NCBI RefSeq assembly: GCF_046254905.1
Contig: NZ_CP158016.1
Span: 2,480,001 to 2,544,000, forward strand
Reading direction: 5' to 3'
Length of the DNA stretch: 64,000 nt
DNA from: Pseudaeromonas aegiceratis
GTDB taxonomy: Bacteria; Pseudomonadota; Gammaproteobacteria; Enterobacterales; Aeromonadaceae
The translations under genes and the position numbers were made by a program. Shown here piece after piece: positions 23,931-32,876 of the stretch (its first letter is position 1; every line of letters begins with the position of its first letter). The notes under the pieces were generated by a model. The model was given only the letters and a program-made list of their open reading frames with translations, made no database searches and was not told the DNA's origin.

Positions 23931-25302
23931 AAAACTCCGCGTGATCGCCTTCATCGGCCTCACTTCCCCAAAAATAGGGACGGGCGCCTTCGTCATCCAT
24001 TTGCTGCAATGCGGCCGCGACCAACCGGGGCGCATTGGCCAGCTCAAGATCCTCCGGGACACGCTGGCCGTTGGTGACATAGCTGATGGGCAGGGCATTT
24101 TGAATGCAGACGCTGAGCACCTCCCCCAGGTTCAGACTCTCATCCAGCTTGGTCAGAATGCAGCCGTTGATGGGAACCCGGCGAAAATGCTCCACCGCTT
24201 CTTGCAGCACCCGCCGCTGGGACGTGGCCGGCAAGACCAGGTAACTCTTGATCCGGACCCTGGCATTCTTGACCAGGGTATCGAGCTGCTCACACAGCCG
24301 CACGTCACGCTGCCCCATGCCGGCGGTATCGATCAATACCAGACGACGATTACGTAACTGATACAGGGCCGCGGACAACTCTTCCTCATCGCTGACGGAG
24401 CGCACCTGACAGCCCATGATGCGACCATAGGTCTGCAACTGCTCATGGGCACCGATACGATAGTGGTCCGTGGTGATAAGAGCGACCTGATCGGCCCCAT
24501 ACTTGAGGGCAAAGCGCGCCGCCAGCTTGGCGATGGTGGTGGTCTTACCCACCCCGGTGGGGCCGAGCAGCGCCACGGCACCGCCCTGGGCCAGGATATC
24601 GTCCTTGCCGGTGCGCAGCTGTTCTTCCAACTGCTGTTGCAGCAGCTGCCAGGCCTCGTGCACCGGCATCTCTTCGGGCACCACGGCGGCCAGCTGATCG
24701 GCAAAGGACTCGGGGAAGCCACCCTTCACCAACTGCTTGATCAGCAAGGCGCGCACCGGCTCGCGGCGTTCCACCTCCTGCCACATAAGACCGGAGAGTT
24801 GGTGCTGCAACAGCTTGCGGATGGAGGCCATCTCTTCACGCATGGCCTCCATCTCCTTGTCGCGGGGAGCCGGCGTGGCCGCTTGACGCTGAGCGGGACG
24901 GCGAACCGGCTCCGGCTCTGGAAACTGGGATTGCTCCGCCAGGGTACGCGGGCCCCCGACGGGGCGAGATTGGCTTTGCTGGCGGGCCAGCAAGGCACTC
25001 AATGACTCGGCGAAGCTCTCCTTCCCGTCAGGATTTTGACTATTCAAGCCGGAGTGCTCGGAATAAGCCTCCATTTTTTTGGCTTTTGACGAGAGTTTGA
25101 CGCTGTCATCTGCCATGGCGGGAAGTCCAGCCGGCTGGGGCGGCGTAGCGGGTGGCGCCGTTTGGTAATCCACTGCCGCCACGATTTCGATACCGCCGGA
25201 GACTTTCTTGTTGGACATGATGACGGCATCTGGCCCCAAGGTCTCCTTGACCTCGGCCAGAGCCGTGCGCATATCCTTGGCAAAAAACCGTTTAATCTTC
25301 AC
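23923..25302 (-). CDS. flhF: Flagellar placement GTPase FlhF
   Basis: 459 residues. The N-terminal B domain MKIKRFFAKDMRTALAEVKETLGPDAVIMSNKKV is followed by a low-complexity region (about 70-160). The SRP-type NG GTPase domain follows: G1 ALLGPTGVGKTTTIAKLAARFA, then LITTDHYRIGAHEQLQTYG, LVLIDTAGMGQRD and TKLDESLNLG. It marks the cell pole for flagellum assembly. The GTG start is supported by GGAGG six bases upstream. It sits 15 bp after flhA and overlaps flhG. Confidence 0.95.
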   Translation of the reverse strand: MKIKRFFAKDMRTALAEVKETLGPDAVIMSNKKVSGGIEIVAAVDYQTAPPATPPQPAGLPAMADDSVKLSSKAKKMEAYSEHSGLNSQNPDGKESFAESLSALLARQQSQSRPVGGPRTLAEQSQFPEPEPVRRPAQRQAATPAPRDKEMEAMREEMASIRKLLQHQLSGLMWQEVERREPVRALLIKQLVKGGFPESFADQLAAVVPEEMPVHEAWQLLQQQLEEQLRTGKDDILAQGGAVALLGPTGVGKTTTIAKLAARFALKYGADQVALITTDHYRIGAHEQLQTYGRIMGCQVRSVSDEEELSAALYQLRNRRLVLIDTAGMGQRDVRLCEQLDTLVKNARVRIKSYLVLPATSQRRVLQEAVEHFRRVPINGCILTKLDESLNLGEVLSVCIQNALPISYVTNGQRVPEDLELANAPRLVAAALQQMDDEGARPYFWGSEADEGDHAEFYE

Positions 25303-25317
25303 CTAAACCTCCAGGGG

Positions 25318-27420
25318 TTACTGCTGCCCCACGGCACAGACGATGCGGATCTGTTTGTCATCCGGCACCTCCTGATAAGAGAGGACTCGCAAACCCGGAA
25401 TGGCATTCTTGACGAATCGCGCCAGGGTAGTCCGCAGCACGCCGGAGGTCAGCAGAATGGCGGCCTGGCCTTCCAGCTCCTGCTTCTGCGTGGCTTCGGT
25501 CAAGGAGCGCTGCATGCGTTCCGCCAACCCTGGCTCGATGCCGGCGCCTTCTGGGCCACCGGCTTGCAGGGACTGATGCAAAATACGTTCCAAATCTGGC
25601 GCCAGCGTGATGACCGGGATGACGGACTCGCCGCCGGCCACCTCCTGCACGATCAGGCGGCGCAAGGCGATGCGGCAGGCGGCGGTCAGCACATCGGTAT
25701 CCTGACTGCGGGGCGCATACTCGATCAGGGTCTGCAGTATGGTCCGCATGTCCCGGATGGGCACCCCTTCCCCCAGCAGGTTCTGCAGCACCTTGGTCAG
25801 GTTGCCCAGGGAGAGGGTCCCCGGGATCAGCCCTTCCACCAGCTTGGGCTGGGCACGCCCCACCATGTCCAGCAGGTTCTGCACCTCTTCATGCCCCAGC
25901 AGCTCGGCGGCATGGTTGGCCAACAGCTGGCTCATGTGGGTGGCGATGACGGTCGCCGCATCTACCACCGTATAGCCCAGGCTGTGGGCCTGATCCACCT
26001 GGTCCCGGCCGATCCAGATGGCGTCCAGGCCAAAGGCCGGGTCCTTGGTCTCGATGCCCTGCAGACTACCGAACACCTGACCCGGATTGATGGCCATCTC
26101 ACGGTCGTGATAGACCTCCGCCTCCCCACTGCTGACCCCCATCAGTATGATGCGGTACTGGTTGGGCGCCAGATCCAGGTTGTCACGGATATGCACAGGT
26201 GGGATCAGGAAGCCCAGTTCCTGGGAAAGCTTCTTCCGCACCCCCTTCACCCGGTTGAGCAGCTCGCCACCTTGGGCGCGATCCACCATGGGAATGAGCC
26301 GGTAGCCCACCTCCAGACCTATGATGTCCACCGGGGTCACATCGTCCCAGCTCAGCTCCTTGAGCTCCGGCACGCCCTTGCTCTCCACCGGCGCCAGGGC
26401 CTGGGCCCGGCTGGCCTCCTGGGCCAGGCGGCGTTTGCGCAGTAACCACCAGGCCGCGAAGCCGGCCAGGGCCGCCAAGGAGAGGAAGGAGAAATGGGGC
26501 ATGCCCGGCACCAGACCCATGATGCACAGCACACCGGCGGCGATGATGAGCGACTTGGGCTCATCAAACATCTGGGTGAGCACCACCTCCCCCATGTCCT
26601 GCTCGGCGTTTTGCCGGGTGACTATGATGGCGGCGGCGATGGAGAGCAGCAGGGACGGGATCTGGGCCACCAGGCCGTCACCTATGGTCAGCAGGGTATA
26701 GATCTCCGTCGCCTCGCCAAAGCTCAGGCCATGCTGAACCATACCTATGATGAAACCGCCGATGATGTTGATAAACAGGATCATGATGCCGGCAATGGCA
26801 TCGCCCTTGACGAACTTGGAGGCACCGTCCATGGAGCCGTAAAAATCCGCCTCCATGGTGACATCCAACCGCCGCCGCTTGGCCTCATCCTGATTGATGA
26901 GACCCGCATTCAGATCGGCGTCGATGGCCATCTGCTTACCGGGCATGGCATCCAGGGTGAAGCGTGCACTCACCTCTGAGATACGCCCGGCCCCCTTGGT
27001 GACCACCACAAAGTTGATGATCATCAGGATGATGAAGACGATAAGCCCCACGGCGTAGTTGCCGCCAATCACCACGTTACCGAAGGCTTCGATCACGTGA
27101 CCGGCGGCCGCGCCGCCGTTATGCCCCTCCAGCAGCACCACCCGGGTGGACGCCACGTTCAGCGCCAGACGCAGCAGGGTCGCCACCAGCAGCACGGTGG
27201 GAAACGCCGCGAAGTCCAGGGGACGGCGACTGTAGACCGCCACCAGCAGCACCACCAGCGCCAGGGCGATATTGAAGGTAAACAGGATATCCAGCAGGAA
27301 GGCGGGCATGGGCAGCACCACCATCCCCAGGCTGGCCAACACCAGCAGGGGGGTCCCCACCCCCTTGTTGAGCAGGCCGCGGAACTGACCGGCATTGGTG
27401 AACAGGGCTCGTATATCCAT
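25318..27420 (-). CDS. flhA: Flagellar export gate protein FlhA
   Basis: 700 residues. Eight membrane segments occupy the N-terminal ~330 residues, with the FHIPEP signature (VTKGAGRISEVSARFTLDAM, PGKQMAIDADLNAGL). A large cytoplasmic domain follows (about 345-700), which forms the nonameric docking ring for export substrates and chaperones. It uses the proton gradient to drive export. It has a sigma-54 promoter immediately upstream and leads an operon with flhF, flhG, fliA and the che genes. Confidence 0.96.
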   Translation of the reverse strand: MDIRALFTNAGQFRGLLNKGVGTPLLVLASLGMVVLPMPAFLLDILFTFNIALALVVLLVAVYSRRPLDFAAFPTVLLVATLLRLALNVASTRVVLLEGHNGGAAAGHVIEAFGNVVIGGNYAVGLIVFIILMIINFVVVTKGAGRISEVSARFTLDAMPGKQMAIDADLNAGLINQDEAKRRRLDVTMEADFYGSMDGASKFVKGDAIAGIMILFINIIGGFIIGMVQHGLSFGEATEIYTLLTIGDGLVAQIPSLLLSIAAAIIVTRQNAEQDMGEVVLTQMFDEPKSLIIAAGVLCIMGLVPGMPHFSFLSLAALAGFAAWWLLRKRRLAQEASRAQALAPVESKGVPELKELSWDDVTPVDIIGLEVGYRLIPMVDRAQGGELLNRVKGVRKKLSQELGFLIPPVHIRDNLDLAPNQYRIILMGVSSGEAEVYHDREMAINPGQVFGSLQGIETKDPAFGLDAIWIGRDQVDQAHSLGYTVVDAATVIATHMSQLLANHAAELLGHEEVQNLLDMVGRAQPKLVEGLIPGTLSLGNLTKVLQNLLGEGVPIRDMRTILQTLIEYAPRSQDTDVLTAACRIALRRLIVQEVAGGESVIPVITLAPDLERILHQSLQAGGPEGAGIEPGLAERMQRSLTEATQKQELEGQAAILLTSGVLRTTLARFVKNAIPGLRVLSYQEVPDDKQIRIVCAVGQQ

Positions 27421-27456
27421 CAGGCTTCAATCATTAGATCCAGGTGCCCTTATTAT

Positions 27457-27471
27457 GCAATTAATAAGCCA
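27457..27471 (-). promoter_or_regulatory. Sigma-54 promoter of flhA
   Basis: On the minus strand TGGCTT-N5-TTGC, with GG and GC separated by ten bases as required. It matches TGGCAC-N5-TTGC except for AC to TT. It lies 37 bp before the flhA ATG. FlrA control is expected by analogy with Vibrio class II genes. Confidence 0.65.
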
Positions 27472-27533
27472 CCAGATAAGTGATTGAATTATGGTTTTTT
27501 CTTTTCGACGCTCAGCTTGGCGTCAAAAAAACA

Positions 27534-28667
27534 TCAGTGCCTGAGTTCGTTTGGGATGGGAAACTCCTCCGGGAGAGGAGTCGGACGATTCCCTTTGCCC
27601 GCCTGGAAGGCTTGCAGCTGATAGACATAGGCCAGGATCTGGGCCACCGCCATGAAGAGGCCATCCGGGATCTCCTGCTCCAGCTTGGTGGTGTGATAGA
27701 TGGCCCGCGCCAAGGCTGGCGAGGCCACCTGGGCTATCTTGTGCTCCCGGGCAATCTCCCGGATCTTCATGGCCACCTCGTCCACCCCCTTGGCCACCAC
27801 CACAGGCGCCCCCTTGGGCTTGGTGCGATCGTACTTGAGCGCCACCGCGAAGTGGGTCGGGTTGGTCACCACCACGTCCGCCTTGGGCACCTCGGCCATC
27901 ATGCGACGGTTGGCCATCTCGTATTGCATGCGCCGAAGCCGCCCCTTGACCTCGGGCTTACCCTCGACATCCTTGTATTCGTCTTTAACTTCCTGCTTGG
28001 TCATCTTCAGCTGGCGGGTATGGTTCCACAGCTGGAAGGGCACATCGATGGCGACGATGGGCAACAGGGAACAACAGATCCCCAACCCCACCCACAACAA
28101 GAGATCCAGGGCATCCTTCAAGCCGGAGGAGAGCTGCTCGGTGGACAGGTTGAGGAGATGATGCAGGTTGCTGCGGATCAGCAAGGTCGCCATGGTGCCG
28201 ATGAAAACCACCTTGGCGATGGACTTCAGCAATTCCACCAATGACTGGACCCCGAACATCCGCTTGATGCCATTCATGGGATTGAGCTTGCTGAATTTGG
28301 GCATCATGGCCTGGCTGCTGAAGTTGATGCCCCCCAGCAGGGTGTTGCCCAGGATGGCGGCCAGCAACACCACGGCAAACCAGCTCAACATGGGCCACAG
28401 CACCTGAGCCATATGGGTGGCCAGGGCATCAATCATCAGCTGGGGATCGAACACCCCCTCGCGCTCCAGGCTGAAACTGCTGTGGAACACCTCCAGCAAG
28501 GCGAGCCCCAGGGAACGCCCGGTCAGCATCAAGCCCACTATGCCGGCCACCAGCACGGCGGCCGTCCCCGCCTCCTTGGAACGGGCGATCTGCCCCTTCT
28601 CCCGGGCCTGGGTTAATCGTCGGCCTGTGGGGGCTTCTGTACGTTCCTGACCATCTGACTCTGCCAT
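27534..28667 (-). CDS. flhB: Flagellar export switch protein FlhB
   Basis: 377 residues. Four membrane segments (about 30-210) precede a cytoplasmic domain with the autocleavage motif NPTH (VVVTNPTHFAVALKYD). Cleavage between Asn and Pro allows the switch from rod/hook to filament export when FliK signals hook completion. The N-terminus ESDGQERTEAPTGRRLTQARE is typical. It ends the fli operon, 9 bp after fliR. The C-terminal tail has a short proline-rich ending. Confidence 0.96.
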   Translation of the reverse strand: MAESDGQERTEAPTGRRLTQAREKGQIARSKEAGTAAVLVAGIVGLMLTGRSLGLALLEVFHSSFSLEREGVFDPQLMIDALATHMAQVLWPMLSWFAVVLLAAILGNTLLGGINFSSQAMMPKFSKLNPMNGIKRMFGVQSLVELLKSIAKVVFIGTMATLLIRSNLHHLLNLSTEQLSSGLKDALDLLLWVGLGICCSLLPIVAIDVPFQLWNHTRQLKMTKQEVKDEYKDVEGKPEVKGRLRRMQYEMANRRMMAEVPKADVVVTNPTHFAVALKYDRTKPKGAPVVVAKGVDEVAMKIREIAREHKIAQVASPALARAIYHTTKLEQEIPDGLFMAVAQILAYVYQLQAFQAGKGNRPTPLPEEFPIPNELRH

Positions 28668-28676
28668 CTGCGCCCC

Positions 28677-29456
28677 CTAGCAGTTCAGCTTGACCATGGA
28701 ACACATCAGGCTCTGCACCCGGTTCCAGTGGCTCAGGTAGTGATCGAGGAAATTGCCCAGGGAGAGCCACAGGATCAGCAGGCCGCACACCATGCTGATG
28801 GCAAAGCCCAGGCTGAAGATATTCAGCTGCGGTGCCGCCCGGGTCATCACCCCGAAGGAGAAGTTGATGATCAGCATGGCGATGATGGCCGCCAGGGAGA
28901 CCGCCAGGGCGGCCTGGAACATCACGGCGCCAAAATTTACCAGCTCCTGCAAGGCCCCCACCGAGAGCCCCGAGAGGGCCACCGGCAGGCTGTGAAAGCT
29001 CAAGGTTACCAGCCGTATCATGGTCAGATGGCCATCGATGGCGAAAAACACCAGGGTACCCAGCATCAGATAAAACTGGCCGATCACCGGGGTGGAGCCC
29101 CCGTTGATGGGATCCACCATGGAGGCAAACCCCAGCCCCGTCTGCATGGCGATCACCTGGCCGGCGAGGATGAAGGTCTGGATCAGAAACTGGGAGGTCA
29201 GCCCCAGGGCGATGCCGATCAGCAGTTGGCTGATGGTGACCAAGAAGCCGTTGAGGCTGAACAGCTCGATGGCCGGCATGGCGGGCAACAGGGGGGCGAT
29301 GGCGACGGTGATCAGGACACCCAGCTTGACCCGCACTATGGGGGAGACGGTTTCGGAGCCCAGGATGATCATGGTCATCAACATGGCCGAAATCCGGCAA
29401 AACGGCCACAGGTAGGCCGCCAGCCACTCCATGATGAGCGGCGCCGGGTAGTTCAT
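28677..29456 (-). CDS. fliR: Flagellar export gate protein FliR
   Basis: 259 residues with about six hydrophobic segments. It contains IRVKLGVLITVAIAPLLP and GLGFASMVDP regions typical of FliR/SctT. With FliP5 and FliQ4 it forms the helical core of the export gate. ATG 29456 overlaps the fliQ stop by four bases. The frame is open upstream, but that sequence does not resemble FliR. Confidence 0.94.
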   Translation of the reverse strand: MNYPAPLIMEWLAAYLWPFCRISAMLMTMIILGSETVSPIVRVKLGVLITVAIAPLLPAMPAIELFSLNGFLVTISQLLIGIALGLTSQFLIQTFILAGQVIAMQTGLGFASMVDPINGGSTPVIGQFYLMLGTLVFFAIDGHLTMIRLVTLSFHSLPVALSGLSVGALQELVNFGAVMFQAALAVSLAAIIAMLIINFSFGVMTRAAPQLNIFSLGFAISMVCGLLILWLSLGNFLDHYLSHWNRVQSLMCSMVKLNC

Positions 29457-29722
29457 CCCAAGACCTCGGGGATCTGGTGCACTATGGTCTGGAAGAACTC
29501 CATCAGGGTTCTTAGGCCCCAATGGGCCCCCAGCGCCAGCGCCGCCAGGGTCACCAGCAGACGCGGCAGGAAGCTTAGGGTCTGTTCGTTGATGGAGGTG
29601 GCCGCCTGGAAGATGGAGACCACCAGGCCCACCAGCAGACTGGGCAGAATGGAGGCCGCCACCAGCAGGCTCACCAGCCCCAGGGCCTCACGAAAGACAT
29701 CGATAAAGGCTTCCGGCTCCAT
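29453..29722 (-). CDS. fliQ: Flagellar export gate protein FliQ
   Basis: 89 residues (family usual 89-90) forming two membrane helices: EAFIDVFREALGLVSLLVAASILPSLLVGLVVSIFQAATSINEQTLSFLPRLL. ATG 29722 lies one base after the fliP stop. It is co-translated with fliR through an ATGA overlap. Confidence 0.94.
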   Translation of the reverse strand: MEPEAFIDVFREALGLVSLLVAASILPSLLVGLVVSIFQAATSINEQTLSFLPRLLVTLAALALGAHWGLRTLMEFFQTIVHQIPEVLG

Positions 29723-29723
29723 G

Positions 29724-30470
29724 TTAGCCGCTCCCCATGCCAAAACTGGTGGCCAGAGAGCCCATGATGAGGGTCCAGCCATCCACCAGCACGAACAGCA
29801 TCAGCTTGAACGGCAACGAGATCAGCATGGGCGAGAGCATCATCATCCCCATGGCCATCAGGATACTGGCCACCACCAGGTCGATGACCAGGAAGGGCAG
29901 AAACAGCATGAAGCCCATCTGGAAAGCCGTCTTGAGCTCGCTGGTCATGAAGGCGGGGATCAACACCCGCATGGGCACGTCGGCCGGCTTGTCTACCTCC
30001 ACCCCGGCGATATCCACGAAGGTGTTGAGATCCTTGATGCGGGTCTGCCCCAACATGAACTGCCGCAACGGCTGCTCCGCCCGGGTCAAGGCCTCCTGGG
30101 CCGTGATGGATTCCGCCAGATAGGGCTGCAGCGCCTCGTCGTTAATCCGATCCAGCACCGGCGTCATGATAAACAACGACAGGAACAGGGCGATGCCGAT
30201 GAGGATCTGGTTGGGCGGACTCTGTTGCAGGCCCATAGCCTGCCGGAGGATGGACAACACCACTATGATGCGGGTGAAGGAGGTCATCATGATGACGATG
30301 GAGGGCAGGAAGGTCAGGGCCGTCATCAGCGCCAGCACCTGCAGGGTCAAGGAGTACTCCTGCGAGCCGTCCGGCGAGGTGGTGACGGTGACCGCCGAGA
30401 GCCCGGTCTGGGCCCAGATCCCTGGCGCCACCAGTGCCAGGAGCAGCCAGCACCAGTTAATCCGTTTCAT
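29724..30470 (-). CDS. fliP: Flagellar export gate protein FliP
   Basis: 248 residues with a cleavable signal peptide (KRINWCWLLLALVAPGIWA), as known for FliP, then four membrane helices. Signature segments are SFTRIIVVLSILRQAMGLQQSPPNQILIGIALFL, and FLVIDLVVASILMAMGMMMLSP at the C-terminal half. The start ATG 30470 overlaps the fliO end by 14 bases. Confidence 0.95.
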   Translation of the reverse strand: MKRINWCWLLLALVAPGIWAQTGLSAVTVTTSPDGSQEYSLTLQVLALMTALTFLPSIVIMMTSFTRIIVVLSILRQAMGLQQSPPNQILIGIALFLSLFIMTPVLDRINDEALQPYLAESITAQEALTRAEQPLRQFMLGQTRIKDLNTFVDIAGVEVDKPADVPMRVLIPAFMTSELKTAFQMGFMLFLPFLVIDLVVASILMAMGMMMLSPMLISLPFKLMLFVLVDGWTLIMGSLATSFGMGSG

Positions 30471-30834
30471 CTTGCTTAAGTACCTTACGCAGCTGCTGGG
30501 CAAAGGGCGCGCCCGGCTCCAGCGGTTCATCCAGTTGGCAGAGCAAGGAGATCTGTTGCGGTGTGGCACCGATCAGCAGCTGCTGCTGACCCACCTGCAC
30601 CACCAGCAGCCGCTCCTTGTAACCCAGGGCCAGGCTGGTGACCACCTTGAGGCCGGAGCCGTTGAGCCGGGTGTTGAGACGGGTCTTCTTCAATAGCCAG
30701 CCAAGGGCCAGGATGAGCCCGATGACCAGGGCGCAGCTCAGCAGCCAGCTGGTGAGGCCGCTGGCCCCCAGGCTGGCCGGCGAGGCGGCCAGGGCCCCAC
30801 TGGCTGCGGCGCCGAGAGAATCCATGCTACTCAT
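30457..30834 (-). CDS. fliO: Flagellar biosynthesis protein FliO
   Basis: 125 residues. A short Ala/Ser-rich periplasmic N-terminus is followed by one membrane helix (about 27-47, TSWLLSCALVIGLILALGWLL) and a cytoplasmic domain (LNGSGLKVVTSLALGYKERLLVVQVGQQQLLIG). It assists FliP complex assembly. It overlaps fliN by four bases and fliP by 14. Confidence 0.9.
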   Translation of the reverse strand: MSSMDSLGAAASGALAASPASLGASGLTSWLLSCALVIGLILALGWLLKKTRLNTRLNGSGLKVVTSLALGYKERLLVVQVGQQQLLIGATPQQISLLCQLDEPLEPGAPFAQQLRKVLKQDETD

Positions 30835-31214
30835 TTAAGCTTCTTGATCCGTTCGTTCTGGCTGATGACGTCCGTCAGGCGGATACCGAACTTGTCGTTG
30901 ACCACCACCACCTCTCCGTGGGCGATCAGGGTGCCGTTGACCAGCACATCCAGCGGTTCACCGGCGATGCGATCCAGTTCCACCACCGAGCCCTGGTTCA
31001 GTTGCAACAGGTTGCGGATGCTGATCTGGCTGCGGCCCACCTCCATGGTGATGGTGACCGGGATGTCGAGTATGGTATCCAGCTTGCGCCGCTCCTCCTG
31101 GCTCAGCGGATTCTCCTCCTTGAGCTCCTCGAGTTCGGCCCGCTTGGCCTCCCCGTCGCTCTGCTCGCCCAGGGCCGCGGCCCAGGCATCGGCCATCAAA
31201 TCTTGATCATCCAT
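30831..31214 (-). CDS. fliN: Flagellar switch protein FliN
   Basis: 127 residues. An acidic, variable N-terminus (about 1-45) is followed by the SpoA domain: LDTILDIPVTITMEVGRSQISIRNLLQLNQGSVVELDRIAGEPLDVLVNGTLIAHGEVVVVNDKFGIRLTDV. It forms the lower C-ring with FliM and docks FliH at the export apparatus. It starts three bases after the fliM stop. Confidence 0.95.
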   Translation of the reverse strand: MDDQDLMADAWAAALGEQSDGEAKRAELEELKEENPLSQEERRKLDTILDIPVTITMEVGRSQISIRNLLQLNQGSVVELDRIAGEPLDVLVNGTLIAHGEVVVVNDKFGIRLTDVISQNERIKKLK

Positions 31215-31217
31215 CTA

Positions 31218-32282
31218 TTATTCGTCCTCAATACTGCGTTCCAGGGCTTCCAGCTCGGCCATGCCGTCCAGGCGAATGCCGTTGCGGGTCACCAGGGTCA
31301 TTTCACTCTTCACCGACTCGGGCCGCTTGATCTTCTCGCTGATCTTGATGGCCACATTCTCCTTGGTGCGCCCCAGCTTGGCCCGGTAGGTGGGCAAATC
31401 TTCCACAAATACCAGCAAGGACTCCGGCATCTCCACCGGAATGATGTCGCCGGCCTGCAGCTCCATCAGCCGGCGCAGGCTGACGTCCGTCTCCAGCAGC
31501 TTGACCCGCATGTTCACCGGCACGTCCATGATCTCGTCCCGCAACGCCTTGCTCCAGCGCAGATCCGTATCGCCCTTGTCGCTCTGCACCCCGGCATCCA
31601 GCAATTCCCGGATGGGCTCCAGCATGGAATAGGGCATGGCGACGTGAAAGTCCCCGCCGCCACCGTCCAGCTCGATGTGGAAGGAGCTGACGACGATGAC
31701 CTCGGTGGGGCTGACGATGTTCGCCATGGCCGGGTTCACTTCCGAGTCCAGGTACTCGAACTCCACATCCATCACCGGGGCCCAGGCTTCCTTGTAGTCC
31801 TCGAACACCAGCTTGAGCAGCATCTGGATGATACGCCGCTCCGTGGGGGTGAATTCACGCCCTTCGATCTTGGCATGGTAGCGGCCGTCACCGCCAAAAA
31901 AGTTTTCCACCAGGATGAAGACCAGCCGCGCCTCCATGGTGATGAGCGCCGTGCCCTTCAAGGGTCTGAAGCGCACCATGTTCAGACTGGTGGGCACGAA
32001 CAGGGTATGCACGTATTCGCCGAACTTGAGCATCTGCACCCCGTTGATGGAGACCTCGGCGGTGCGCCGCATCATGTTGAACAGGCTGATGCGCATGTGG
32101 CGGGCGAAACGTTCGTTCACCAGCTCCAGGGTCGGCATGCGACCCCGGACGATACGATCCTGGGAGGAGAAGTCAAACGCCACGGCGCCGGTCTGCTCGC
32201 CGCCGAGTATCTCCTCCTCTTCGACCTCATCGACCCCGTGGAGCAGGGCATCGATTTCGTCCTGGGTTAACAGATCGCTCAC
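31218..32282 (-). CDS. fliM: Flagellar switch protein FliM
   Basis: 354 residues. The N-terminal CheY-P-binding peptide SDLLTQDEIDALLHGVD is intact. The CheC-like middle domain (with the GGDGRYHAKIEGREFTPTERRI segment) contacts FliG. A C-terminal SpoA domain pairs with FliN. It senses CheY-P to set rotation direction. It lies 13 bp after fliL. Confidence 0.96.
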   Translation of the reverse strand: MSDLLTQDEIDALLHGVDEVEEEEILGGEQTGAVAFDFSSQDRIVRGRMPTLELVNERFARHMRISLFNMMRRTAEVSINGVQMLKFGEYVHTLFVPTSLNMVRFRPLKGTALITMEARLVFILVENFFGGDGRYHAKIEGREFTPTERRIIQMLLKLVFEDYKEAWAPVMDVEFEYLDSEVNPAMANIVSPTEVIVVSSFHIELDGGGGDFHVAMPYSMLEPIRELLDAGVQSDKGDTDLRWSKALRDEIMDVPVNMRVKLLETDVSLRRLMELQAGDIIPVEMPESLLVFVEDLPTYRAKLGRTKENVAIKISEKIKRPESVKSEMTLVTRNGIRLDGMAELEALERSIEDE

Positions 32283-32295
32283 GCTTGTCCCTCAG

Positions 32296-32817
32296 TTATT
32301 GCATCACAAAGCCGGTGAACAGTATCTGTTCCACCACCGGCTTGCCGGTCAATTCGGTCAGCACCCGGCGCACCTCTTCGACAGAGTCCTGGCGCAACTT
32401 ATCCTTGCCTTCCACCGTGCTGAGCTGTTGTACCGTGGCGGCGCTGAAGACCCGCAACAGGGTGCCCTCGATGAGGGGCGTGTGCTGTTTGGCCAGGGCT
32501 TCGGCATCGCCGCCGCGCACCATCAGCTGCACCTTGATCTGCACCAGGCGATCCCGCGGCTTGCCGGCGACGTTGAACACAAAGGCCCGCGGCATGCCCA
32601 CATACAGCGCGGAGTCCGCCGCCTGGGTCTGGGCCTGCCCGTCCCCCCCGGCCGCCTGCTCGGTAGCGGCCGGCGCGGCCTCATCGCCGCCGGAGAGAAA
32701 CAGCCAGGCCCCCACGCCCCCACCGGCCAGCACCAGCACGGCCACTATGATGAGGATCAGGGTCTTCTTGCTACGCGCCGGCTTGAGTTCCAGTTGCGAT
32801 TCTTTTTCGTCAGCCAT
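32296..32817 (-). CDS. fliL: Flagellar basal-body protein FliL
   Basis: 173 residues. One membrane helix at about 19-41 (TLILIIVAVLVLAGGGVGAWLFL) is followed by an Ala/Gln-rich linker and a periplasmic stomatin-like domain (RAFVFNVAGKPRDRLVQIKVQLMVRGGDAEALAKQHTPLIEGTLLRVFS). The C-terminus PVVEQILFTGFVMQ is typical. It supports stator engagement around the motor. Confidence 0.94.
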   Translation of the reverse strand: MADEKESQLELKPARSKKTLILIIVAVLVLAGGGVGAWLFLSGGDEAAPAATEQAAGGDGQAQTQAADSALYVGMPRAFVFNVAGKPRDRLVQIKVQLMVRGGDAEALAKQHTPLIEGTLLRVFSAATVQQLSTVEGKDKLRQDSVEEVRRVLTELTGKPVVEQILFTGFVMQ

Positions 32818-32844
32818 CTTGCATCCTTTAAGGCGTCATCAAAC

Positions 32845-32868
32845 TGGCCACTATCATAAGCGTGGCCA
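32845..32868 (-). terminator. Weak hairpin between fliK and fliL
   Basis: The stem TGGCCAC / GTGGCCA around a ten-base loop is followed on the minus strand by only a short T stretch (GTTTG). It could be a weak terminator or an mRNA processing or stability hairpin. Confidence 0.4.
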
Positions 32869-32876
32869 AGGCCGCA

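Noticed and set aside
23931..24098. Extended N-terminus of FlhG upstream of 23930
   Set aside because: The extra residues lie inside flhF in another frame and do not resemble FlhG; the ATG at 23930 precedes the conserved DQASGLRRM helix.
27490..27530. Hairpin GACGC/GCGTC between flhB and flhA as a terminator
   Set aside because: T-runs lie on the 5' side of the stem on both strands; no T-run follows it in either direction.
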